The translations under genes and the position numbers were made by a program. Below are positions 6,539-12,205 of a stretch of 14,126 bases of DNA, one piece after another. The DNA comes from DASZGI01 sp035938995 (GTDB lineage Bacteria; Actinomycetota; Actinomycetes; Streptomycetales; Catenulisporaceae): contig NZ_DASZGI010000286.1 in assembly GCF_035938995.1 (NCBI RefSeq), positions 1 through 14,126 of the forward strand, written 5' to 3'. Under the pieces are notes generated by a model that ran no database searches, had not been told where the DNA came from, and saw only the letters and a list, made by a program, of their open reading frames with translations. Every line of letters starts with the position of its first letter. Within the stretch, counting starts at the first letter, position 1.

Positions 6539-6625
6539 GTGGACCCGCGCATCAGAACCAGAGTCGTGACGGCCGCGTTCTTGGCCCTGCTCGCGCTGGT
6601 CGTCGTCGGCTCGATTCTGCGGTAG
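6539..6625 (+). CDS. Small single-pass membrane peptide, 28 aa
   Basis: The reading frame GTG to TAG encodes M-DPRIRTRVVTAAFLALLALVVVGSILR, using the GTG as initiator. A basic N-terminal segment is followed by an uninterrupted hydrophobic stretch of about 18 residues and a terminal Arg, which is the layout of a small inner-membrane protein with the positive end inside. There is no good ribosome binding site, but a TAGACT element is positioned for leaderless transcription. It lies between the thpR hairpin and serC, ends 13 bases from the serC stop, and is convergent with it. The function is unknown. It could be a chance frame, but the composition and promoter placement argue for a real gene. 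Confidence 0.5.
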   Translation: MDPRIRTRVVTAAFLALLALVVVGSILR

Positions 6626-6638
6626 CCGCGCTAGGCCG

Positions 6639-7757
6639 TTAGAGCCGTTCGACCACGTAGTCCACGCAGGCGGTCAGCGCCTCGACGTCGGCCGGCTCGA
6701 CCGCCGGGAACATCGCGATGCGCAGCTGGTTGCGGCCGAGCTTGCGGTACGACTCGGTGTCCACGATCCCGTTCGCCCGCAGCGCCTTCGACACCGCGAC
6801 CGCGTCGATCGAGTCGGCCAGGTCGATCGTGCCGACCACCTGCGAGCGCTGCTCGGGAACGGTGACGTACGGGGTCGTGTAGTCGGTCTTCTCGGCCCAG
6901 CCGTACAGCCGGGCGGAGGAGTCGGCGGTGCGCGCCACGGCCCAGTCCAGGCCGCCGTTGCCGTTCAGCCAGTCCAGCTGCTCGGCGAACAGGAACAGAG
7001 TCGCGATCGCCGGGGTGTTGTAGGTCTGGTCCTTCGACGAGTTGTCGATCGCGGTCGGCAGGTCGAAGAAGGTCGGCACGTAGCGGCCGGAGCCGGAGAT
7101 CTCCTCGACCCGGGCCAGCGCGGCCGGCGAGAACACCCCGACCCACAGGCCGCCGTCGGAGGCGAAGTTCTTCTGCGGGGCGAAGTAGTAGACGTCGGAC
7201 TCGCGCACGTCCACCGGCAGGCCGCCGGCCGCCGAGGTGGCGTCCACGAGCACCAGCGCGTCGTCGGCGGCCCCGGCTGGCCGGACGATCGGCATGGCCA
7301 CGCCGGTCGAGGTCTCGTTGTGGGTGAGCGCGTAGACGTCCACGTCGTCGGCGGCGACCGACAGCGGATGGGAGCCCGGCTCGGACTTGACGACCTGCGG
7401 CTCGGCCAGCCACGGGGCGGACTTGGCGGCCCCGGCGAACTTCGAGGAGAACTCGCCGAAGGAGAGGTGCTGGGACTTGTTCCGGATCAGCCCGAACGCG
7501 GCGATGTCCCAGAACGCGGTGGTGCCGCCGTTGCCGAGCACGACCTGGTAGCCCTCGGGCAGCGAGAAGAGCTGCGCCACGCCCTCGCGCACCCGCCTGA
7601 CCTGGTTCTTCACCGGTGCCTGGCGGTGCGAGGTGCCCAGCAGCGTCGAACCCTGGGCGGCCAGCGCGGCGACCGCCTCCGGCCGCACCTTGGACGGGCC
7701 GCAGCCGAACCGGCCGTCGGCGGGCTTGAGTTCTTCGGGGATCTGGATGTGCGACAC
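6639..7757 (-). CDS. serC: Phosphoserine aminotransferase
   Basis: This PLP-dependent cytoplasmic enzyme converts 3-phosphohydroxypyruvate and glutamate to phosphoserine and 2-oxoglutarate, the second step of serine synthesis. It has 372 residues when started at the GTG at 7757, which follows GGAGG with eight bases between. An upstream in-frame start at 7796 would add 13 residues and lacks this support. Residues GCGPSKVRP (18-26), HRQ (44-46), HNETSTG (146-152), VDATSAAGGLPVD (171-183) and FAPQKNF (192-198, Lys196 as the Schiff-base lysine) mark the actinobacterial type of SerC. TYNTPAIATLF and LRIAMFPAVEP near the C-terminus also fit. It is monocistronic, with a 319-bp upstream gap to the citrate synthase gene. 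Confidence 0.95.
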   Translation of the reverse strand: MSHIQIPEELKPADGRFGCGPSKVRPEAVAALAAQGSTLLGTSHRQAPVKNQVRRVREGVAQLFSLPEGYQVVLGNGGTTAFWDIAAFGLIRNKSQHLSFGEFSSKFAGAAKSAPWLAEPQVVKSEPGSHPLSVAADDVDVYALTHNETSTGVAMPIVRPAGAADDALVLVDATSAAGGLPVDVRESDVYYFAPQKNFASDGGLWVGVFSPAALARVEEISGSGRYVPTFFDLPTAIDNSSKDQTYNTPAIATLFLFAEQLDWLNGNGGLDWAVARTADSSARLYGWAEKTDYTTPYVTVPEQRSQVVGTIDLADSIDAVAVSKALRANGIVDTESYRKLGRNQLRIAMFPAVEPADVEALTACVDYVVERL

Positions 7758-8076
7758 GGTGCGTGCCTCCGGCGAGGTGTGGGGAACCGCCGACACGGCC
7801 GCGCCGACGGGGGGAGATTCCCGACCCGGGCGTCGTCGTCCGAGACTGTGACGCAGAGGTTACCGGATCGACCGATTCCTGGGACCGGTCGTTCGCCTGG
7901 TGGGCGTGGCCGTGACACAGGACGGCGCACGAGACGCCGGTGCCCGGCCGCGCGGGGCGGCCGGGCACCAGTAGAGGCTCCGATCGATTGCGCGGGGGTT
8001 TCACCCGATTGCGCGAATCGCACGGTGTCGGTCGTTCATGTCGACCGTTCAGCGTCGGTCGATCAGTATCGACCGT
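7758..8076. other. Intergenic region between serC and the citrate synthase gene
   Basis: The 319 bp hold the serC leader and promoter and the citrate synthase terminator. A TAACCT sequence on the minus strand (7862-7857) could be the serC -10 element, with a leader of about 100 bases; no good -35 is visible. The heptamer TCGACCG or its complement recurs from about 7865 to 8075. A 31-bp hairpin (7939-7969) and a 14-bp tandem array (8028-8082) are listed separately. No gene is supported. Confidence 0.5.
7939..7969 (-). terminator. 13-bp perfect stem-loop, probable terminator of the citrate synthase gene
   Basis: GGTGCCCGGCCGC and GCGGCCGGGCACC flank a 5-base loop. It lies 108 bases past the citrate synthase stop and has no U tract, like many high-GC terminators. 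Confidence 0.6.
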
Positions 8077-8082
8077 TCAGTG
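8028..8082. repeat. Four-copy 13/14-bp tandem repeat overlapping the citrate synthase stop codon
   Basis: Successive units read TCGGTCGTTCATG, TCGACCGTTCAGCG, TCGGTCGATCAGTA and TCGACCGTTCAGTG. The outer TCGACCGTTCAG copies (8041-8052 and 8069-8080) are identical. Because TCGACCG and CGGTCGA are complements, neighbouring units can also pair. The last unit contains the stop codon (8077-8079, minus strand). Confidence 0.65.
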
Positions 8083-9186
8083 GACGATCATCGTGTCGTA
8101 GCCATCGATGTCGTGCACCTTGCGCTGCGGCGGGCCGATGTAGCGGGCTGCGGGGCGGACCAGCCGCCCGGTGCGCTTCTGCTCCAGGACGTGCGCGGAC
8201 CAGCCGGCGGTGCGGGCGCAGGTGAACATCGAGGTGAACATGTTGGCCGGCACCTCGGCGAAGTCCAGCACGATCGCGGCCCAGAACTCGACGTTGGTCT
8301 CGAGCACCCGGTCCGGCCGGCGGGCGCGCAGCTCCTCGAGCGCGGCCTCCTCCAGCGCCTTGGCGATCTCGTAGCGCGGCGCGCCGAGCTCCCGGGCGGT
8401 GCGGCGCAGCACGCGGGCGCGCGGGTCCTCGGCCCGGTACACCCGGTGGCCGAAGCCCATCAGCCGGTCGCCGCGGTCCAGCAGATCCTGGACGTACTTC
8501 TTGGCGTCGCCGGTCCGCTCGATCTCCTCGATCATGTGCAGCACCCGGGACGGGGCGCCGCCGTGCAGCGGGCCGGACATGGCGCCGACCGCGCCGGACA
8601 GCGCCGCCGCGACGTCCGCCCCGGTCGAGGCGATCACCCGGGCGGTGAAGGTTGAGGCGTTCATGCCGTGCTCGGCCGCCGAGGTCCAGTAGGCGTCGAT
8701 GGCCTGCACGTGCTTCGGGTCCGGCTCGCCGCGCCAGCGGATCATGAACCGCTCGACGATGGTCTGCGCCTTGTCGATCTCCCGCTGCGGCACCATCGGC
8801 TTGTCTATTCCGCGGGCCGACTGGGCGACGAACGACAGCGCCATGACCGCGGCGCGGGCCAGATCCTCGCGGGCCTGGGTGTCGGTGATGTCGTGCAGCG
8901 GCTTGAGGCCCCACACCGGAGCGAGCATGGCCAGCGCGGACTGCACGTCGACCCGGATGTCGCCGGAGTGGATCGGGATCGGGAAGGGCTCGGCCGGCGG
9001 CAGCCCCGGGTTGAACCGACCGTCCACGAGCAGGCCCCAGACGTTCCCATAGGTCACATGCCCGACCAGGTCCTCAATGTCGACGCCGCGGTACCGGAGG
9101 GCGCCGCCGTCCTTGTCAGGTTCGGCGATCTCCGTCTCGAAGGCGATGACGCCCTCGAGACCGGGTACGAAGTCGGGCACGGGCAT
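8077..9186 (-). CDS. citA: Citrate synthase, secondary (CitA-like)
   Basis: The cytoplasmic enzyme condenses acetyl-CoA and oxaloacetate to citrate. It has 369 residues when started at the ATG at 9186, which is preceded by AAGGGAG at seven bases; a longer frame to 9345 adds a Lys/Arg/Pro-rich stretch unlike the family. The catalytic triad is visible: His208 in GPLHGGAPSRV, His247 in GFGHRVYRAEDPRA, and Asp308 in VLDFAEVP. HGMNASTF (173-180) binds substrate. The length and motifs match the shorter actinobacterial CitA (citrate synthase 2) rather than GltA, which has about 430 residues. The gene is divergent from pdxH, an arrangement familiar from Streptomyces. A 14-bp repeat array runs into its stop codon, and its leader has a stem-loop. 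Confidence 0.93.
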   Translation of the reverse strand: MPVPDFVPGLEGVIAFETEIAEPDKDGGALRYRGVDIEDLVGHVTYGNVWGLLVDGRFNPGLPPAEPFPIPIHSGDIRVDVQSALAMLAPVWGLKPLHDITDTQAREDLARAAVMALSFVAQSARGIDKPMVPQREIDKAQTIVERFMIRWRGEPDPKHVQAIDAYWTSAAEHGMNASTFTARVIASTGADVAAALSGAVGAMSGPLHGGAPSRVLHMIEEIERTGDAKKYVQDLLDRGDRLMGFGHRVYRAEDPRARVLRRTARELGAPRYEIAKALEEAALEELRARRPDRVLETNVEFWAAIVLDFAEVPANMFTSMFTCARTAGWSAHVLEQKRTGRLVRPAARYIGPPQRKVHDIDGYDTMIVH

Positions 9187-9229
9187 CTGTTGCTCCCTTG
9201 CGGTACGGCATTCCTTCGTGGGGGGTAGT

Positions 9230-9256
9230 CCGCCCGGAGCGGTCTTTGCCGGGCGG
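9230..9256 (-). promoter_or_regulatory. Stem-loop in the citrate synthase leader
   Basis: CCGCCCGG (9230-9237) and CCGGGCGG (9249-9256) form a perfect 8-bp stem with an 11-base loop. It is 44-70 bases upstream of the ATG at 9186. It might be an attenuator or a roadblock; it matches no riboswitch that I recognise. Confidence 0.35.
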
Positions 9257-9358
9257 GCCGCGCAGGGGAGCGGCGGTGAGCGCTCCCTTGCACTCTGTGT
9301 TTTTCGTGCGTTGAACGGGTGGTCCATCTTGGAGGTTCCCGCCAAGAGGGCCCGGCTA

Positions 9359-9368
9359 CCAATATTGG
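9359..9368. promoter_or_regulatory. CCAATATTGG palindrome between the divergent genes
   Basis: A perfect 10-bp palindrome lies roughly midway between the citrate synthase and pdxH starts, in the AT-rich part of the region. It is a candidate operator; no cognate regulator is identified. Confidence 0.3.
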
Positions 9369-9419
9369 ACCGCTACAACTTAGGAACGGAAATCGGCGGA
9401 ACGCCAGGTGGCCGGGGCA

Positions 9420-9433
9420 ATGGTATAGACCAT
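9420..9433 (+). promoter_or_regulatory. Inverted repeat around a TATAGA box, possible pdxH promoter or operator
   Basis: ATGGT and ACCAT flank ATAG, and TATAGA (9424-9429) resembles a -10 element. It lies about 90 bases upstream of the pdxH ATG. No convincing -35 was found. Confidence 0.3.
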
Positions 9434-9517
9434 AGCTCGACGCCGGAAGGTCCGGCCGCCCCGGATGAGCGCGCCCGTATCCACAGGGTGCCCGAGCACA
9501 GGTGGTGACCTGCGGAA

Positions 9518-10189
9518 ATGGACCAGCGAGAGCTTGCCCGACTGCGCCGGGAATACTCCGATCGGGGCCTCGGGGTGACCGACCTCACAGCAGACCCGCT
9601 GGAGCAGTTCACCCGCTGGTTCGACGAGATCGCCGCCGCTGTCCCAAAATCGGACACTTCGTGGTTCGAAGCGAACGCGGTGGTGCTCTCGACCGCCGAC
9701 GAAGGCGGCCGCCCCTCGTCCCGCACCGTGCTGCTTAAGGGTTATGGCGCGGAAGGCTTCACGATCTTCACCAACTACACGTCGCGGAAAGGGCGGGAGC
9801 TGGCCGCCAATCCGTCGGCGAGCCTGCTTTTCCCCTGGTATCCGCTTGAACGCCAGGTCATCGTCTCGGGCACCGCGTCGCGCCTGGCGGAAAGCGCCAG
9901 CGACGCCTATTTCGCGAGCCGTCCGCGCGGCGCCCGGCTGGGCGCCTGGGCCAGCGAGCAGTCCGCTGCCATCGCCGAACCGGAGCCGGGCCGGGCCTGG
10001 CTGGAGGAGCGCTACCGGGAGTTCGACCGCCGCTTCCCCGGCGAGGTGCCGCGCCCGCCGCACTGGGGCGGCATCGTGATCGCGCCCGAGACCGTCGAGT
10101 TCTGGCAGGGGCGGGTCAGCCGCCTGCACGACCGCCTCGTCTACGTGCGGGACGGGGAGAAGTGGCGGATCGACCGCCTCAGCCCCTGA
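9518..10189 (+). CDS. pdxH: Pyridoxamine 5'-phosphate oxidase
   Basis: This FMN-dependent cytoplasmic enzyme oxidises pyridoxine or pyridoxamine 5'-phosphate to pyridoxal 5'-phosphate. It has 223 residues, the full family length. An in-frame TGA at 9506 makes the ATG at 9518 the first possible ATG; the ribosome binding site is weak. Family features are complete: RTVLLKGY (69-76) and FTNYTSRKGREL (84-95) for FMN and phosphate binding, LFPWYPLERQVIVSG (104-118), SRPRGARLGAWASEQS (134-149), and the C-terminal EFWQGRVSRLHDR (194-206) ending in RLSP. It is divergent from the citrate synthase gene. Its product is the cofactor of SerC encoded nearby. Confidence 0.95.
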   Translation: MDQRELARLRREYSDRGLGVTDLTADPLEQFTRWFDEIAAAVPKSDTSWFEANAVVLSTADEGGRPSSRTVLLKGYGAEGFTIFTNYTSRKGRELAANPSASLLFPWYPLERQVIVSGTASRLAESASDAYFASRPRGARLGAWASEQSAAIAEPEPGRAWLEERYREFDRRFPGEVPRPPHWGGIVIAPETVEFWQGRVSRLHDRLVYVRDGEKWRIDRLSP

Positions 10190-10370
10190 CCAGCTGTCGG
10201 CGCACGCCCTTAGCCTGGCTGGTCGGGATGGCTTCGCGGTCGGCGCAGCGTAAAGCATGCGTCACAATTGACTCGGGGAAGCAGCCGCGAGCCGAGGGGG
10301 ACCGCCGTGCGGCCGACCTCGGCGACGCCGCCGCCGTACCCGAAACCATCTACCGCCGGAGCCGACGAGC

Positions 10371-11072
10371 GTGAGCGATCTGATCGACACCACGGAGATG
10401 TATCTGCGGACCATCTTCGAACTCGAGGAAGAGGGGATCGTCCCGCTGCGCGCCCGCATCGCCGAGCGGCTGGGGCAGAGCGGGCCGACAGTGAGCCAGA
10501 CCGTGGCCCGGATGGCGCGCGACGGCCTGCTGACGGTCGAGGGGGACCGGCACCTTCAGCTCACCCAATCCGGGCGGGTGCACGCGACCCGGGTGATGCG
10601 CAAGCACCGGCTGGCCGAGCGGCTGCTCGTGGACGTGCTGGGCCTGGAGTGGGACGAGGTCCACGAGGAGGCGTGCCGCTGGGAGCACGTGATGAGCGAG
10701 ACCGTCGAGCGGCGGGTGCTCGCGCTGCTGGACAACCCGACGGTGTCGCCGTACGGGAACCCGATCCCGGGCCTGGAGGAACTCGACGCGACCCTGCACG
10801 CCGAGGAGTTCAAGGAGGGCGGGCTGGTCTCGCTGCGCGACTTCGCGGACGGTCTGGACGACGGCGAGCACGCGGTGGTCACGGTGCGGCGGATCGGCGA
10901 GCCGGTGCAGACGGACGCCGACGTCATGCACCGGCTGCGCCGGGTCGGGCTGCGGCCGGGCGCCGCGCTCCAGGTCGCCTCGGCGGCCGGCGGGGTGACG
11001 ATCTCCTCGGGCGGTGAGGCCACCGAGCTGGAGCCGGACCTGGCCGCGCACGTGTTCGTGGAAAAGCGCTGA
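10371..11072 (+). CDS. dmdR: DtxR-family iron-dependent regulator (IdeR/DmdR type)
   Basis: This 233-residue cytoplasmic repressor binds iron boxes when loaded with Fe2+ and represses siderophore and iron-uptake genes. Residues 1-73 hold the winged helix (MSDLIDTTEMYLRTIFELEEEG, GQSGPTVSQTVARMARDGLL). The metal ligands sit at DtxR positions: Met10, Cys102, Glu105 and His106 in the primary site; His79, Glu83 and His98 in the ancillary site, completed by Glu177 and Gln180 of GEPVQTD. The dimerisation domain and C-terminal SH3-like domain are complete. The GTG start follows GGAG nine bases upstream. A TTGACT (10268-10273) in the 181-bp upstream gap could be a -35 element, without a clear -10. 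A 14-bp repeat and a long inverted repeat follow the gene. It is closest to Streptomyces DmdR1 and mycobacterial IdeR. Confidence 0.94.
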   Translation: MSDLIDTTEMYLRTIFELEEEGIVPLRARIAERLGQSGPTVSQTVARMARDGLLTVEGDRHLQLTQSGRVHATRVMRKHRLAERLLVDVLGLEWDEVHEEACRWEHVMSETVERRVLALLDNPTVSPYGNPIPGLEELDATLHAEEFKEGGLVSLRDFADGLDDGEHAVVTVRRIGEPVQTDADVMHRLRRVGLRPGAALQVASAAGGVTISSGGEATELEPDLAAHVFVEKR

Positions 11073-11080
11073 ACCGCTGA

Positions 11081-11108
11081 AGTACTGAGTCGCTAGTACT
11101 GAATCACT
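11081..11108. repeat. Two-copy 14-bp direct repeat after the iron regulator gene
   Basis: AGTACTGAGTCGCT is followed directly by AGTACTGAATCACT, with 12 of 14 positions identical. It begins eight bases after the regulator stop codon. The two AGTACT palindromes could also pair with each other. Confidence 0.55.
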
Positions 11109-11178
11109 GCAGTCATTGCTCGGTCGGCGTCGCGGCTCGATCGACGCTTCGGCGGTGTTTGTTCGGCAGTGTTTGATA

Positions 11179-11288
11179 GTGGCCCGACGTTGACCGGGCC
11201 TTGAGGGCGGTTGTAGATCGCGCATCGGGGAGAAATACGTTCCGCGCCGCGCGATCTTTCGCCGCCGCCCCGGTCAACGTCGGGCCAC
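11179..11288. repeat. 110-bp nested inverted repeat with perfect 20-bp ends
   Basis: GTGGCCCGACGTTGACCGGG (11179-11198) is perfectly repeated in inverse orientation at 11269-11288. Inside, GGCGG (11206-11210) pairs with CCGCC (11262-11266), and AGATCGCGC (11215-11223) pairs with GCGCGATCT (11249-11257) around a 25-base loop. The whole element can therefore fold as one long hairpin on either strand. The right arm includes the last codons and TGA of the primase-like gene. It could be a bidirectional terminator, a small non-autonomous mobile element (no target-site duplication seen), or a structured RNA. Confidence 0.7.
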
Positions 11289-12077
11289 GTGGATGCCGCA
11301 GGCGTAGGCGAGCGGCGCCAGAAGCTCTTCCACGTCTGGCATCCAGCGGTTCGCTTCACCGGGCGGACGCACCCACTGCACATGGCCGCCGGGCGTCCGG
11401 GAAGGCGGCGCCACAACGAAATCCCCGGTGCCGCGGCAGGCCAGGTCGAGCTTCGTGCGGCCCCAGCCGAGGGCGCTGAGCAGCTTGACGGTCTTGACCC
11501 GGCAGTTCGGCAGCACGAAGAAGTACATGCGGCGCTCAGGCGTCGCGGCCACCGGGCCGACGGTCGCCCCGGCCCGCTCCATCCGGGCCAGGCCGAGACA
11601 GCCGGCCGCCTCGGGGACGTCGAGCACGTCGAAGGTCCGGCCGGTCGGCAGCAGGATCGAGGCCTGCGGACTGGCGTTCCACCATTCGTGCGCCCGGCTC
11701 GGCTGACCGCTGGCGCGTTTCTGCCAGTCGCGGTGCGCGGGATGCGCGCCCGGCGACGGGCAGCCGGAGTCCCCGCAGGAACAGGCCCAGCGCCCTTCCA
11801 TACGCAGCGTCTCGGTGCCGAGCGCGATCTCCCAGTGCTGGTCTTCGATATATTCGAGGGCTGCTGTAAGCAGGCTGAACGGGCCTGAGGGTGAAGGCGC
11901 TGGTTGTGCGGGGATCGCCGGGGACGTCTGGGTCTGAGCAGCCCGGGGTGGCGCCTTGGTGGCGCGGGCCGTAGTCACAGGGGTTTCCACAACCGCGTCA
12001 ACTGCACGCCAACTGTCCGGGTTACGGGTGTATTCATTGGACTTGTACCCCAGCGCACCGTCCGAATCACGGGTCAC
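11274..12077 (-). CDS. Bifunctional primase/polymerase N-terminal-like protein
   Basis: The protein has 267 residues, of which about 67-260 resemble the Prim-Pol (archaeo-eukaryotic primase) N-terminal domain in its short Streptomyces form. Visible features are ALEYIEDQHWEIALGTE (73-89), a CSCGDSGCPSPGAHPAH segment (99-115) with possible metal ligands, LLPTGRTFDVLDVPEAAG (142-159), RMYFFVLP, and a C-terminal NRWMPDVEELLAPLAYACG. The usual catalytic hhDhD motif reads DVLDVP, so the second acidic residue appears to be missing, and no helicase domain follows; activity is doubtful. The GTG at 12077 has no ribosome binding site. The GTG at 11978, preceded by GGAAA, is an alternative that removes 33 low-complexity residues. 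The gene is divergent from the XRE regulator and convergent with the iron regulator. Function is unknown. Confidence 0.8.
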   Translation of the reverse strand: MTRDSDGALGYKSNEYTRNPDSWRAVDAVVETPVTTARATKAPPRAAQTQTSPAIPAQPAPSPSGPFSLLTAALEYIEDQHWEIALGTETLRMEGRWACSCGDSGCPSPGAHPAHRDWQKRASGQPSRAHEWWNASPQASILLPTGRTFDVLDVPEAAGCLGLARMERAGATVGPVAATPERRMYFFVLPNCRVKTVKLLSALGWGRTKLDLACRGTGDFVVAPPSRTPGGHVQWVRPPGEANRWMPDVEELLAPLAYACGIHVARR

Positions 12078-12205
12078 TGTGTGAACCGAACAAAGACGAG
12101 CCAGTTACTTAGGGCTACCGCTTGTTCGCAATCGACGCTAATCTTCGCGACATATGCGCAGTTGGACGTGAGAGCACTGCACAAATCGAGGGAGGGGAGT
12201 CCCCG
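12078..12205. promoter_or_regulatory. Divergent promoter region between the primase-like and XRE genes
   Basis: The 128-bp gap is AT-richer than its flanks. TAATCT (12139-12144, plus strand) is a fair -10 candidate for the XRE gene. No confident -35 is seen for either direction. Shared control of both genes is plausible. Confidence 0.4.
12194..12204 (+). promoter_or_regulatory. GGGGAGTCCCC palindrome containing the XRE gene ribosome binding site
   Basis: The GGGGAG part of a GGAGGGGAG ribosome binding site forms a palindrome with TCCCC and ends one base before the ATG at 12206. A GGGG/CCCC stem with loop AGT could hide the site, or it may be a protein operator. Confidence 0.35.

Larger units (their letters stand above)
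9187..9517. other. Divergent promoter region of the citrate synthase and pdxH genes
   Basis: This 331-bp stretch has no supported gene. It contains a hairpin in the citrate synthase leader (9230-9256), the palindrome CCAATATTGG (9359-9368) near the middle, and an inverted repeat around a TATAGA sequence (9420-9433) that could be the pdxH -10 region. The stretch from about 9350 to 9440 is AT-richer than its flanks and probably carries both promoters. Confidence 0.55.

Noticed and set aside
9187..9345. N-terminal extension of citrate synthase
   Set aside because: It is low-complexity basic sequence that crosses the leader hairpin. The ATG at 9186 has AAGGGAG and the usual family N-terminus.
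9655..9680. GGTTCGAA motif resembling a tRNA T-loop
   Set aside because: It lies inside pdxH, encoding Trp-Phe-Glu, and there is no cloverleaf around it.
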